This document shows, piece after piece, positions 34,537-47,536 of a stretch of 64,000 bases of DNA. The notes beneath the pieces were generated by a model. The model had not been told where the DNA came from. It saw only the letters and a program-made list of their open reading frames with translations, and searched no databases. A program made the translations under genes and the position numbers. Positions within the stretch are counted from its first letter, which is position 1. The number at the start of each line of letters is the position of its first letter. This DNA comes from Schizophyllum amplum (taxonomy: Eukaryota > Basidiomycota > Agaricomycetes > Agaricales > Schizophyllaceae): NCBI GenBank assembly GCA_007026445.1, contig VDMD01000032.1, positions 248,001 through 312,000 of the forward strand. The letters are read 5' to 3'.

Positions 34537-34741
34537 TTATGGCAACAGGGACTGGACAGCTCCCTCGGCAGTGATGCCGGGGCTTTGCCGATGATTGCCG
34601 AGCATGTGATCTTCCGGGCACCGGCCGCAGGCGCATCATTTTGATGCGCCGGGCGTCGGTGAGACCCCTTTGGAAGGCGCGCGGCGCGCCCAGGTGCTTA
34701 ATCTACTGTCCGTCCAAGGTCAGCGCTGTGAGTATACCTGG
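34537..34741 (+). repeat. left 205 bp inverted repeat
   Basis: Starts TTATGGCAACAGGGACTGG and ends GTGAGTATACCTGG. It contains hairpins, for example GCGCATCATTTTGATGCGC, and a GC palindrome (GGCGCGCGGCGCGCC). Matches 58202-58406 in reverse complement without a difference that I can see. Confidence 0.85.
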
Positions 34742-35715
34742 GTAACCCATCGTGTAGGTAAGTAGTCAGATATCGGCTGCCTGATCGTATCTCGCTTTCT
34801 TTATATGAGCAGCACTGTGCGTGTCGGCGGTGTCGTGTTCGCGAGACATAAGCCAGTGAATCATGCATCTGGGTCACCCGCTGGTGGGCCGGGGCCGCTC
34901 GTGCGCGTGCACGTGAGGCTCTTCAGTTCTCCAGAAGACAGGATCACTTCAAAGTTCAGTTCTCCAGAAGACAGGATCACCAGTGACCACACTGTCGTGG
35001 CCGAAAGCGATTTGCTCATCACTGCACATGGCTTTGGCGACGCGACCCGGACTCTGCCCGGACTTCACAGCGGTGCAAAAATCAGAAAAAAAAACTGTAT
35101 GATATGTAGTGTTCGTGCATCTAGATAGGAACAATGAAGGAATCGTGATGCGTCCCCGCCTGGTGCTGCAGACAGCGACACAACGCGGCATAGTCGGGCA
35201 CGGGAGGAAGGATGCTGGGCGTCGCCGCGTCGCGGGCCGCTTGCGCGCTCAGGGGTGGTGATGTGTGTCGTGCGCGTCGCCACGACGAGCGCGGGAGAGG
35301 GAGGGGGGCATCACGGCGTGCGCGGGCATTGCTCCATCACGAAAATCCCTAGACGCCGATCTCTGATTATAATACAATGGCGACGATGACCAGGTTCGTC
35401 AGCGTTCGCCAGCGGTGGTCAGCACGTGAGCGTGATCTCGCCAGTCTGAGATCAATCTGATGCTGCCTGCCAACACAATGGTGACGATGGCAAGTTGACG
35501 GTCTACCATGGCGTCGCTGGTGCGCTTTGCCCTCGACCTCCCCGGGCCCGGGGCGGCACGCTGGCGCCGCCACGCGCCGTACATTGTGCTGCCTCATGGA
35601 CATCGATACTCCAATGCACGCCTTGAACACGACCCTACAACATGCCGAATAATATAACCCCTGCTGGCCGCTCGTCGCCTCTGCACGCACGCTCCCTCTT
35701 ACTTTCTGCCACACC
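34742..35715. other. left subterminal region of the Plavaka element
   Basis: No gene. At 34921-34980 a 26-base phrase (TTCAGTTCTCCAGAAGACAG and following) is duplicated in tandem with a short spacer. The last 70 bases before 35716 are a plausible leader. Confidence 0.4.
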
Positions 35716-38700
35716 ATGTCCTCAACACCGGAATGCAGGCAATGCGGCAAGGCATATCCCGACATGTCGTCCCTCACTCGACACCTGCAGCGGTGCCGGA
35801 GTACTTCTGAGTCGTCCAAAGACGCTCTTCGAGCGTCTGGCTCTCGATCTTCGGCTGCTACGACTGTCACACGGACCAGTCGGCTGAAGAACGTCGCCTC
35901 GCGCGACAACATTGCTGCTCTGAAGGATCGGTTCAAGAGCACGGCCTCCAAGGCGAGACAGTCGCTGAAGCGCGGCAGGCGGGACTCTGATTGGGGCGCC
36001 GGTCCAAGTCGTGACGATCCCCGCCTTAGCACAGGGACGAGCACACCCTCGGGCTCCTCTGAGGTGCGCATTACTTCGTTCTTCGGGCTATCATAGTCTC
36101 ACAGCTTTGCTAGACCTCTGATTTGGGGGGTCCTTCGTGCCTTTCCTCGCATGGTCATGTTCCGGGACCTCCACTTGGAGAGGTACGTTCCTTGATCATT
36201 ATCGATGCTCAAGTATACTCATCCGCTACGTAAGCTGGCCTCCCCGACATCACCAACAATGAGCATGTCAGATGTAGCCCATCCGACTTCCCCTCCTCGC
36301 TCATCTTCTCCTGCGCCAGCTGCATCGGTATGGCCCGATACGGACCTTGATCATGATCAACTGCAAGACGGTGTCCATCCTCCTGAAGTAATTCCGTCTT
36401 CGCCAACGCCGCAGCTGCACGAGCAATCGCATGGAGAGCAGCAACGCCCTCGTCGTCAATGGAAGCCAACAGCGAAACTACGACAAGCGTTGTGTGATAG
36501 CCTGCCGGAGGGACCCAGCCAGCTATTCCATCGACTAGACGAAGCATCGGGCAGGCGCGTTCAGGAGGATGAGGAGGTGTTTCATTCGCAGCAACCACAC
36601 ACCTCCGTGCAGCGCGTCACTCTGCACGTACATGAGCGTCTTCGAACGGTAGCGAATCGTTTTGGGCTGTCGCGCATCTACCGGCGTCGACCTGCCAGTC
36701 GGATCCCCGACGCGGACATGGCATTCGAGAAGCGCGTGAGCGTGCCGATACCCGAAGTCCGTCGTCGTCGTAGGAGTATCACCGACATCATCTACCCCTA
36801 CCCCAATGTCACCTCCTTTCTCTTCGGTCGCCACCACGAGAAGACAAGCGAAAGGCGAACCAAGGGAGCACGTGAAGATATGCGGCAAACTCTGCTCGAC
36901 GAGCGTTTCCACGCTGCAGACCTGCGAGGCGTCAACTTCGACAAGATTGACGAGCAGCTAGCTCAAGATGTCCAGTCGCCCTTGGGTGGCTCCGGTTGGC
37001 GCAAGGAGAACGTCGTCATCGATGTTCCGACTGGCATCAAGGAGACAAAGGCGACGAAGGCTACTCACCGCCGCCACGCCGCCGCCGCACGGCGTCACGG
37101 TCTGGATCTAGGGTCAGAGGACAACGGGGCCAACATCCAGTACGAAGTCAAGGACGTGGCTGTCCGGTCTCTCGTGCATATCATGCGTTCAGTCATCTCC
37201 GAAGACCCGTCGTCTGTCGACTTCCATTGGCACCCTTATTCCGAGCATTGGACACCACCGTACGCCGGAATGGAGGAAGAAGACGTGATGGGGGAGCTAT
37301 ATGCATCCCAGGCCTTCCGCGATGCTGAGCGCGACTTGCTTGCCACGCCGGGCGAGGACGGGTGCGATCTGCCGCGCGTGATATTTGCGCTCATGGTGTG
37401 GTCCGATGCGACACATATCGCGCAGTTCGGCGACTCGAAGGTCTGGCCGGGCTATGTTTTTTCGGGCAACCAGTCGATGTACATGCGAAGCAAACCTTCA
37501 TCGCGCTCAGCTCATCATTTTGTGTATTTTCCGTCGGTAAGCTAACATCTTCCGTCACTGATGCTTTCTCTGATATATGTACAGCTCCCCGACGCATTCG
37601 ATGACTTCCTTGCTGCAAACAATGTCAACGCAACACCGCACCTCCTCGCGCACTGCCGCCGTGAATTATTCCATGGGGTGTGGCACATCGTCCTCAACAA
37701 GGAATTTCTCGAGGCGTACAAGCACGGCATTATCATCAAGGGAATGGACGGCATCCAGCGTCGCTTCTATCCCCGGTTCTTCACATACTCCGCGGATTAT
37801 CCTGAAAAGTACGTTGTTGAGATCGAGTACCACCATTTCAGATGCTGATTTCGTACTCTCTTCTAGAGTTCTCATTGCAACTATTCGTGATATGGGTAAC
37901 TGTCCATGCACGCGCTGCACCATCAGCAAAGACGAACTTCGTGGATTGGGCACAGTTGACGACCGAGAAGCGCGTCGCTCCCTTGCTCGAAAGGACGATG
38001 ACAAGCGCCAGGCCAAGGTTCATCGCGCTCGCCAGGCACTCGCTGAAGGCTACGTCGTCAATAGTGACCGTGTTGAGGATGAACTCAAGGCAGAGTCGTA
38101 CGTCCCAACCAAGGTACGATTTATCGCCCTCCATTGATTACTATGTGGCCTAATCTCGTTCTAGAACGCCTTTTCAGCGCCAGAGATGACCTCGCGTGGT
38201 CTTGATGTATTCTCCATGCTCACGACGGATTTTATGCACGAGTTCGAGCTTGGAGTCTGGAAATCGCTCCTCGTGCATGTAATTCGTATGCTAGAGTCTC
38301 TGCCCGCTGACAAGAAAAAGATTTTCAACGAGAGGTGAGTGTAATTCTCAACATGAAGCTTGTTTTATGAACGGAGATTGCAGGTTCCGTCATGTACCTA
38401 CGTTCGGCCGTGACACAATACGACGATTTGCACGGAATGTCTCCCAGCTATCGCGCATGGCAGCACGCGATTACGAGGATATTCTTCTCTGCATCATGCC
38501 GTGTCTCGAGGGGCTGTTCCCCGCTGTTCACGAGAAGGGGATCCTCGACCTGCTGTACATCATGATGTATTGGCACTCGCTTGCAAAGCTGCGCATGCAC
38601 ACGTCGTCTACCGTCAGAATCCTTGACAACCTGACCACCGAAGTCGGCAAAGCCCTTCGTGTCTTCGCCGACATCACTTGCCCCGCCTTCAGTACAGTGG

Positions 38701-40168
38701 AAACGGAGAAGGAGTACAGCGCCCGCAAGCGCGCCGAGGCGAAGCGGGCGGCTGCGCATGGAGACACGAGTGGTACAGGGGGCGTAAAGACCTCTGGCCG
38801 CCGTCCGAAGGGATTCAGCCTGCGTACCATCAAGCTCCACTTCCTCGGTGATGCAGTGAGCACCATCAAGCGCTACGGTTCCCTCGAACACGTCAGTACC
38901 AAGACAGTACGTTGTAGTGCTCTCCGCAAAGTGTAACGTTGATTCTCAACCATGGTTTTTCAGGGCGAACTTGAGCACCGTGTCGTCAAGAAGCGCCGCA
39001 CCCGTACAAGCCACACCGGGGTTGTGCCACAACTAGTCAAGCTTGATACACGGGAGCGAGTGCACGACTGGATGTACGAGGAGTTGCAGGCTCTCGATAA
39101 GGAAGACACGCAGAAGCTGCCGACTCAGCGCGGCCAGGCTGTCGACTTGGCAGAGCTGCTGTCTCATCATCGTATCTCTCACGATGAGACGGGTCATCGA
39201 CTATACCTCGATGCATGGTTGCCTGAGATGCACGCAGACCCTGCGTTCACGGTGAGTCCATTCTTGCGTTCTCTGACCTATTTCCTGATCATTGATGCGG
39301 GTTTACAGTCCTTTCTTGTCAGACTAAAGTCTCATCTCCTTGCCCGCCTTCAGGGGCAGATTGTCGTCGATGACTATCCTCAGTATCCGGACTCTGAGCT
39401 GGGTATGCTCGACATACAAAATGGACGTGTATTCTCTCACTCAACGGCAAGCATCAACTTCACCACCTACGATGTTCGACGTGATCGCGACCTTGTCCAC
39501 GTCCCCCGACTTGCCTCTCGCCAAGACCCAGAAGACGAATATCTTGGCCATCGCGATGTCATGGTACACACGACAGACGATGTCAAGAGCCATCCATTTA
39601 TGTACGCGCGCGTTCTCATGATTTTCCACGCAAACATTCGATATGGAGATCGTGGCGAGTGGCGTCCAATGGAGTTTCTGTGGGTGCGATGGTTCATGTT
39701 GGAGGAGAGCGGCGGGCCAGAGCGTCTTCGACTTGACAAGATCCGTTATCGGACTGGCAGTCACGCGTTTGGCTTCCTCGATCCTTCGCAGATCGTTCGT
39801 GGTTGCCATCTCATACCAGCGTTTCATTTCGGACGTACGACGAACCTGCTTGGGCCATCCGTTTGCCGTGATTCACACCACGGCGACTGGGCAAGATATT
39901 ATGTTGGGAGGTCAGCATCGTTCATTGCAATCCCAAATGTTGACTGATCAAGTTCAGGTTTGTCGACCGTGATATGATGATGCGCTACCTTGGCCTTGGT
40001 GTTGGGCACCTCAATCGCCCTGACTTCCCCCATGAGGTTTTCGACTTGGCCCATGTTGAGGACGTGTCGCAGGTATCTGAGAGACTTGATACAGTGGATG
40101 AGGAGGAGGAGGGACTGGAGTACGAGTATGACACAGACGCTGTAGCATCTGACGACGACGATGAGTAA
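35716..40168 (+). CDS. Plavaka transposase
   Basis: The main part is assembled from eight exons without a frame break: 36205-37536, 37585-37808, 37867-38113, 38165-38334, 38384-38906, 38964-39251, 39309-39910 and 39958-40168, giving 1198 codons. A first exon from 35716 probably adds an N-terminal zinc finger (CRQCGKAYPDMSSLTRHLQRC); its junction near 36064-36200 is unresolved. Family landmarks include FHWHPYSEHW, IAQFGDSKVWPGYVFSGN, CPCTRC, TTDFMHEFELGVWKSL (with a likely catalytic Asp) and a C-terminal VGRFVDRDMMMRYLG, ending in an acidic tail. It would cut and insert the element in the nucleus. All splice sites are GT-AG, and no stop or indel is visible, so the transposase may be functional. 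Confidence 0.85.
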
Positions 40169-40355
40169 ATACGATGCGTGTCTAGGATTAAAATTGCGCT
40201 GTGTGGGGAGTTGAACATGGACCCACAACCTACACGTGATCTGGCGATTAAATAAAGTTGGTGTTTGTTTGTGCACCACTGTTCTTCTCATCCTCCATCT
40301 TGTTCCGGGCGAGCGCGCACTGTTCTCAAGTGTAGCTGCCCAACCATAGCGCACA

Positions 40356-42163
40356 ATGTCACGGTCGCGCTCGCAGGACTCACCGGACCGGCAGCGTCGA
40401 CGCTCACGATCCTCGCAAAGTCATCGTCAGCGTCGTCGGTCGCGCAGTCAATCCGAGTCAAGATCTCATGGGCGGCAGGGCGCGTCTTCGTCCTCGCGAA
40501 AGGGCCAAAGCCGTGGACGATCGCCTCATCGGCATAAGGAGTCCAGGACAGCACCACACCGTCCCGAGCCTGAGCAGCGTGAGTCGCGAGGCAAGAAACG
40601 GCGTGCCTCGCGTGATCCCTCCGAGACGGGCCCAGACGGTGGCCATACGAAGTCATCCTCAGTACGGTACGTGGCCATCCTCTGTGCTGTATTCTTGCAT
40701 ACCGAAGCTCCTCAGGAGACCCGAGAAGCAGAAGAAGTCCAAGAAGACGTCAAGCAAATCTCGTCGGCGCAAGAGTGCTCACGACTCAGAAGCCGAAGTC
40801 GATCCAGAGAACGAGTCTGTGCCCTGTGGCTGGGATGTCCGTGGGTCGGCGGCCCATGCGGCATTCCTCAAGCAGTTCGCTCACAAGGGGAGGATCTTCG
40901 GGCGCTACTGCAACATGTTTGACCCCATCATAAACATTCTGCAAGTGGGTATCGCTCGGGACATCAACGCACCGCGCTCCCAGTTCACAAAGGAGTATGT
41001 GTGCGTTCGCTGTGCTCCCCGCCCATCACTTACCCACCGTCGACTAGTAATAATTTTCTATATGACGCATACTACCGCTTCGTCAGCTTGTTCCCGGACT
41101 TGCTCGACATATTTGACAAGCTCGTGGACCTACCCGATGGTGATCTTTTGCTAGAAGATTTTGCGAACGCTGTACGTCTGCCTCACGGCGTCATCGCTAC
41201 CTCTTCACTGACGATGTGTATGACTTAGATGACCGTGACTCGCAACCAAAGTCGCTCGGACGACGTCAAGGGCACGAAGTTCGCCATGTCGGACTGGTCG
41301 CGAAAGGACTTCAAGGTTCCTCACCCGGGCGGAAACAACAAGGGCGAAGCGGGCTACCATCACGTGGACTGTGCGCGACTTATCGCGCCCACCAACGTTG
41401 ATCCCGTTGATGAAGAGTAAGACATTCCTGTCTTCCTGCCAGTCGTAGTCATGCTGATCAATCTCTGTTCAGGGCTCGCCTCAAGCTCGTGAGGCTAGAG
41501 ACGCCGCGCTCCCCTGATAGTCTTTGCAGGGTCTTGTACGAGAACGAGAACTTCCGTGATAGGAATGCTTTCCTCAAGCACCCATACTTGGTCACGGTGC
41601 GTATTGTTTTCAGGGTATCCTACTACACCTTCTCATAATCTTCAGTGCTATAAACATATCTTCTGTGGCCCCAGCTCGGCTCTCGAAGACGCTGGCGAGA
41701 CCGGTCAGCACCGACAAGGAAATGGTGACAAGCATAACATCAAGGAGGTATCGCTTCAAGCAATTGCTTATTGTGCTTGTCTGGTACGTCATATACACTT
41801 CGGCCTGGGCAGCGAGTCCAGTGGCTAATTGATCACCAGGTCCACTTTGCTCTCTCGTCGCAGATCAACTTCAACTACGGCGGCAGCAGCAAAGGCTGGC
41901 AGTACGGCGTCTTCTACCGCGTCATCCTCAACACAGCGGACTCCATGACCAATAAGCGGTGTGATAGCCTGCTGTCCTGGTGGAACGAGTATGTCCTCTC
42001 GCGAGTCTCTCTTGCTCTGCTTACATTATCTGTAGGCGCGTCTATGCGGATTGCCGCAGCTACACTGCCGAGACCGCAAACGACTCAGCGGCGCGCAAAC
42101 TGCAAGACGAGTTCCGTGCTGAGGCAGAAGCGGAGGCTCGTGAGGGAGGACCGTCCCTACCAT
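40356..42163 (+). pseudogene. DUF6698-like gene, 5' part, interrupted by KDZ element
   Basis: Co-oriented and 190 bases after the transposase gene. Exon 1 (40356-40666) encodes an Arg/Ser-rich N-terminus (SRSRSQDSPDRQRRRSRSSQ) resembling RS domains. Further exons read GRIFGRYCNMFDPIINILQV, YYRFVSLFPDLLDIFDKLVD, CARLIAPTNVDPVDEE, HPYLVT/CYKHIFCGPSSA, INFNYGGSSKGWQYGVFYR and SLLSWWNERVYADC, the pattern of the fungal DUF6698 family, whose role is unknown. The last exon reads RKLQDEFRAEAEAEAREGG and then runs into the KDZ inverted repeat at 42164. The probable remaining C-terminus is at 56437-56566. The DUF assignment is from memory of the pattern. Confidence 0.65.
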
Positions 42164-42206
42164 TATCTAGATACGACCCAGTACTGGCAAGGGGTCGTAT
42201 TCCAAT
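42164..42206 (+). repeat. KDZ left terminal inverted repeat
   Basis: About 43 bases, roughly 93% matching the reverse complement of 56384-56425, with one base extra. Weaker similarity (CCC, TGTACT) continues about 15 bases inward. Confidence 0.75.
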
Positions 42207-43122
42207 GTTTCCCTGTACTACTGTCGCTGTATTGTCTGGCCGTATCTCATTATGTCCAAGGTCCCCTTATGGAAATGCGGGTTGGTTATTGATGGGGGCA
42301 TATACGGGTTCCTTCCGGTTGATCTGTACGCCACCGCCGCCGCCGCTGCCGCCATTGATGATGGCCCGGCACGTTGCCGGCAGTCGGGCGCGTTCCTTCC
42401 CCCCACCACCGCCCTCGCACCCTCCCGCTGCTGCCGCCACCGCCGCCCACTACCACCTGCCCACTACCACCACCACCGTCACCAACTTGCCATTGCTATC
42501 GTCCAGTGGAGAGCTCCACTACTTGTCTCTGACCCTGTGCTTCCCACTTCGGACCATGCATCTGCTTCACGGCCACCACCTCGCAAGGACCACTGCAAGG
42601 ACAGCATACCTATAACCATCACCTTGAACGTCTCGTCCCCTCTCCGTTATCGTCACCATCCCTCACCCCCACCGCACATCCGCACCGTTTTCACTCAACC
42701 ATCATCCATCCCATCCTCAGCCACAAGCTCTCAACATCCCTTAACATGCCTCGTTTGAAGTCGTAGCATCCGTACCGTCTATTTCCATAGTCCTCAGATT
42801 ACTACAATGACCATGTTGCTTTTGCCCGTAAAATTTTCGCATCCGAAGTCAACATGACGTCATGACGTCAGCTCAGAATACCTAAGTCCCAAGTCAGGGT
42901 CTCCTCAGCAGCGGTCAGCTTGCAATAATATATCCCACGTCCGGATGCACGTCTACCATCATTCACATTAGCAAGAACACTACACAACAGCCACTAGAGT
43001 ACAACAAGACAAGACAAGAAGATATACGACAACTATAGATTAAAGTCCAAAAACGCGCGACAAGCCCGAGACCAAAACGGCAAACCCAACATAAGACTCA
43101 AGACTACACCAGCGAACTCCAG
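42207..43122. other. left subterminal region of the KDZ element
   Basis: No gene. 42330-42720 is CCACC/CCGCC-rich low-complexity sequence. The direct repeat ATGACGTCATGACGTCA (two CRE-like palindromes) lies at about 42853. Confidence 0.4.
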
Positions 43123-46100
43123 TCAAGCCATAGTACCGCGCAGAGCAGCTTGCGATGGCTTTGGGTTGCTGCGAAGCTGGCGAGGCCCGTCGACATTGAC
43201 TACAATGGTAGCGGAGGTGTCGGGCCGGCTGCGCTTGAGCGGCGCCGTGTTCTCGTCGAAGATGCCACCTGAGCGACGCTTGATCCCGCCGTCCTTGTGC
43301 GCTGCCTTCGAGGTGGTAGCCACGTTGTTGACCTCCGCTACCGGACCAGCCTTGCGCACTCGCTTCGACGGTGTCGAAGACCCACTGTCCGGCGCGCGAC
43401 GCTTGGGCTTCGTTGTTGGCATGTTCATGTCAGGAAGCCCGTGGCCTCTGTGTACGAGTTAGAACATACTAGATGGTACAATTAGGATTAGGCAACTCAC
43501 AGTGCGCGCTTCCGCGCAATCTTGTTGAAGTCCGGCGCAGCCATCATGCCCTCCAACACCTCGCGGAAGTCTTGCACCGCCGCTTCCCATTCGAGATGGC
43601 GCTCGGCTCTGCAGCGCGCTTGTTGGGTTGGTTTACGGAGTCTCCCCACCAGAGCAACGTGATGAGGAATTGGACAAGGCCATCTCTTCCGCAGCACCTG
43701 TCCAGGTCGCCCCAGTCAGCGAGGCCCGTGACGGAGCCGAGGACGTCGTCAACGTCGCAGAGGTCGCCCGCATCGGTGATGCGCATCGGCGGCTGCATCG
43801 CCTCCCACCAGGTCATCCACCTTGATGCGAAGGCCGTGATGTCGTCGATGGGGACTAGGTCGTCATAGGGCCTCTTGCGCGCGACCCAATCACGATAGAG
43901 CAAAGGGCGAATACTCCCGGCAAGGACAAGGCGCCCATGATTGAGAGTCGGAAAGCCCATGGCCCTCTCCAGAGCAATATAGCCGCTGACGGCCCGTGCG
44001 TACTCAGAGCCCCAGTCGCGTCCTCGCGCGCACGCCTCAAGCACACCAATGATATGCGGTGGGCACTCTACAGGGACTTTCGTCGTCCAGACCTCGTGGT
44101 CACGCCCTGCGGTGACATCGTCGACGTTGTTGAGTGCGGCAGGAGAAGCACCGCCCTTGCCAGGCATGGGTGCGGCGTGGTTGTTAGGGACGGTGGTGTA
44201 GTCATTGTGCATAGAATTGGCGTCCTTCTTGTCGTGCACGGGCGTGTCCTCGAGTCCGAGGGTGGCGTCCTTCCCAGTAGTAAGCGTGCCGCTCTCTCCG
44301 CCGCGAGAGATGACGTCCTTGTCACCAAGCGCAGAGGCTGCATCCTGGTCCTCGTCGCGACGGTCGATGTCTGCCTCGCCGGGGTCGCTGGCCACACCCT
44401 TCCCACCAGATGCAGGCGTGCCGCTCTCCTGGTCACCGAGCGCCGACGCTACACCCTTGCTCCTGTCGCGAGGGTCATCGTCATCCTCATCGGGTCCTTC
44501 ATTCTCCATCCGTGCAGAACCCTCCTCCTCGGGCTCGATGGCGCCATCCTTCCCCGACGCGGACGTGCTGCTCTGCTCGCCGTCAGATGAATCGTCCTCA
44601 TCGTCGAGTGTGGAGGCTGCGCCCTTGTCCTCGTCGCGACGGTCATCGTCTGCCTCGGGATCGATAGACACGCCTTTTACAGACGCGGGCGTGCGGCTAT
44701 CCTCGTAGTGAAGCGCGGACGCTATGCCTTCGTCCCCGTCGCGGCGGTCATCGTTGGCCTCGGGCTCGATAGCCGCGCCGTTCCCAGACGCAGATGTGTT
44801 GCTCCCCTGGTCGATCGCAGAAGCGATGTCATCCTTGTCGAGCATGGTGGGGGTGATTTCTTTGTCGAGTGCGGTGGCGATGTCGTCCTCGTCGAGCACG
44901 GTGGCGGTGTCGTCGTTGTCAAGCGCGGTGACGGTATTGTCCTTGTCGAGCACGGCGGCGGTATCGTCCTCGTCGAGCACGGCGGCGGTATCGTCCTCGT
45001 CGAGCGCGGTGGCGGTCTTGTCCTCGTTGAGCGCGGTGGCGGTATCGTCCTCGTCGAACGCGATGGCGGTGTCGTCCTTGTCGAGCGCGGCGGCGGTATC
45101 GTCCTCTTCGAGAACGGTGGCAGTATCGTGCTTGTCGAGGGTGGCGGCGTTGTCGTCTTTGTAGGGCGCCGGAGCGATATCGTCCTCGTCAGCAAAGAGT
45201 CGAGTGACGTCGGGGACTCGAGGAGTGATGTCCGGGGCGTTGCGCACGAAGTCCCTAGTGCGACGCAGACGAGTGAGGGCCTGGGGTGGAGGTGACTGAT
45301 CACGGTCTTCACGCGGTGGAGACTGTTCCATGGCAGGAGCACGCGGTGGAGACTGCTCTCCGGCAGGAGCACGCTGTGGAGATTGTTCCTCGGTAGGAGC
45401 TCGAGGCTGTCGATAGGTGTTCCCTTCAAGAGCACGCGCTTCACACTCTTCTTGAGCTACACGTAGTTAGTTGGGAGCACATCAAAACTAAGCGATGCGA
45501 ACGTACTGAAGACACTCTTCCCGAAATTGATGAGGACGCGCTCGACCTCTGCATAGCCATCCGGATCGGCTTGGGGGAAGATCATAGGATTGTATCCCCG
45601 CGTGACGCCGGCGTGTGCACTACAGGATATCAGTAACAGAAAGCGAGACAGCTCGAAAGCGTACCTCAAGACGCCTATCTTGCCGCCGTCGGAAGGCATA
45701 GGACCCGAGAGGAAGACCGACGCGACTAAGCCGAGCTTGGCGGACAAAGCCTCCATGATGGGTTGAATATATAGCGCTGCAGTGTTGAGCTCGCTAACTC
45801 GTCGTGAATGATAGTCGTACATTCTGTGAAGCCACGACGTACCGATGATAATCTTCGGCAGTAACGGGCAACTCGGGCGCGTCCATGGCGCTCTTGAACG
45901 CGGCCTTCTGCTGCTCAATCTCGGCTTGATGCGCGTTGCGTACAAGCTCCTTGAACGACTCGGGCTCCTTCTCCCAGCACTCCAGCGTTATCTTGTTACG
46001 GATAGGAAGAGCGACGGGGCGCTTCTCGAGCGGCTGCAGGCCGGCTGCCATCCACGTCGCCACCTTCGTCTCCCAGGCGGCGATCTCGGCGTCGAAGATC

Positions 46101-46653
46101 ATGTCGAACGTCGGCTTGATCTTCGTCGAGTAGTAGACCTTGGAATAGAACTGGGTGATCTGGAGGGGACCACGGGCTTCAATCGCTGCTGAACGTGTTC
46201 CTTGAATATCTGGGGGAAGTCGGCGGTGGGACCCTTGATCTTGCTCTCTTGATTGCAGAACCACGCCTGGATTTTCTGCGAGAACATATGCTCAGTCTCA
46301 TCATGCAGAGTAAAGAAGAGAAGTTAACTGACCGTACGCAGGCGCTTATTGTAAGCTTGCCGGGTCTTGACCTCGTCCTCCGTCAGACCAGACAGGTCCG
46401 AGACGTAGACGGCGTCGGGCTCCGGGTCGTCAATGTCTTCTGCAAGGTCGGTATTGAGGTCGAATTCGGGGCCGTACTTGAGCAGGAACGCGTTCGTCGT
46501 GGCGTCGTAGAACGCGCCGCGGGCTGATGATGCGCAGGCCCTCCAAGCGTCCTGACGACGTTGAAGGAACATGAGCTTGGTCCCGACCGCCCATGAGGTG
46601 ACGCCACGCTTCTTCCTGCCAGGGTCGTTCTTGTCCTTCACGCGAGTGGGCAT
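43123..46653 (-). CDS. KDZ cargo gene C, large acidic repeat protein
   Basis: A multi-exon minus-strand gene starting at 46653 (MPTRVKDKNDPGRKKRG). The N-terminal part (TKLMFLQRRQDAW, FYDATTNAFLLKYG, AYNKRLRT/KIQAWFCNQ, ITQFYSKVYYSTKIKPTF) resembles a widespread, unnamed agaricomycete protein family. The middle holds about 13 nonapeptide repeats (DDTAAVLDE type) and then about five longer acidic repeats (SALGDxESGTPASGGKG type). The C-terminal part has MTWWEAMQPPMR, DWGDLDRCCGRDGLVQFL and LLWWGD, then a basic tail (KPKRRAPDSGSSTPSKRVRK). Apparent one-base frame changes near 46170 and near 43630 suggest incipient decay or unresolved splicing. No enzymatic motif was seen. Confidence 0.6.
44830..45175 (-). 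repeat. 27 bp coding minisatellite
   Basis: About 13 units of 27 bases, for example GTCCTCGTCGAGCACGGCGG plus CGGTATC on the plus strand, encoding nine residues of the DDTAAVLDE type on the minus strand. The array stays in frame throughout. Confidence 0.85.
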
Positions 46654-47536
46654 AGTCGATGGCGAGCGGTGGGGAGATGGACAAAGGAGAAGAATGCGCG
46701 GACCGTTCAGACAGAAAGGCGAGGCGGCGGTACAGTGATCTGAGGACTCAACGTCAGAGTCCGAAGCTCAGCTCTGCTTTGAAACACTACTTGCCGCCCT
46801 CAGCTGTCCGTCGGCAGCAGTCAGATGCACATGTGCAAAAATAAAAGACCGCGGACATCATCTTGCGACGGAAGGTACGTTCCTGCGAATCCCTCGAATC
46901 TGTTTGGAATGAGAGCTCAGTTGCGCACATGCCACAGGCTATGTTCGTACACTTACCGGGCTGTCTGAGTTGCGCTCTTGAGACGTATGTGCTCGCCAGA
47001 GATGAGGGAACAATGAATAAGGAGGAACTAGCTTACTATGAACAACATAAACAGACCCGGCCTTCATTTCTTGCTGGGCAGGGCAATATAGCGGTCATGG
47101 TTTCGACGTCGACCATGCGCAGAAGCAAGAATTCCGCTCTTCTAGACATGGATGAGCAGACCATCGCGGTTTCAAGAAACGAACGGCGGACGTACCGGTT
47201 GCGCGCTGGGGTTGCGCGCTGGCCGACGTAACCAAGGTCCCTTTCTGTGGATCCTTTCCCGAAGTTGGTCCTGCGGGGCTTGTGGGCACAGGCACGCGTG
47301 AGTTTGTATCCGCTGTGGAAACGGAGGCTTGCTCACTTTTCCTCGCTGCTCTTTGCCGCATGTGCTGTCTGAAGACTTGGGTAAAGCCTGGATTGTGGTA
47401 GCCCTATTGCCCTCGTTAAGGAACTACCCCAGCAGGTAAGCGAGTCAGGTCACAAAATATACATAGCAGGGATCGACAGAGATACAGAGCAAATCAGCGA
47501 CAGATTGACCAACAAACACGACAACATAGCGGGCTT
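46654..47536. other. spacer between KDZ cargo genes
   Basis: A 122-codon plus-strand frame at 46863-47231 lacks any recognised domain or clear promoter and may be spurious. The rest probably contains the promoter of cargo gene C. Confidence 0.35.

Noticed and set aside
44708..45295. Long plus-strand frame of Val/Gly repeats opposite cargo gene C
   Set aside because: It is the mirror of the 27 bp minisatellite; the minus-strand reading has flanking exons, splice sites and a domain-like context.
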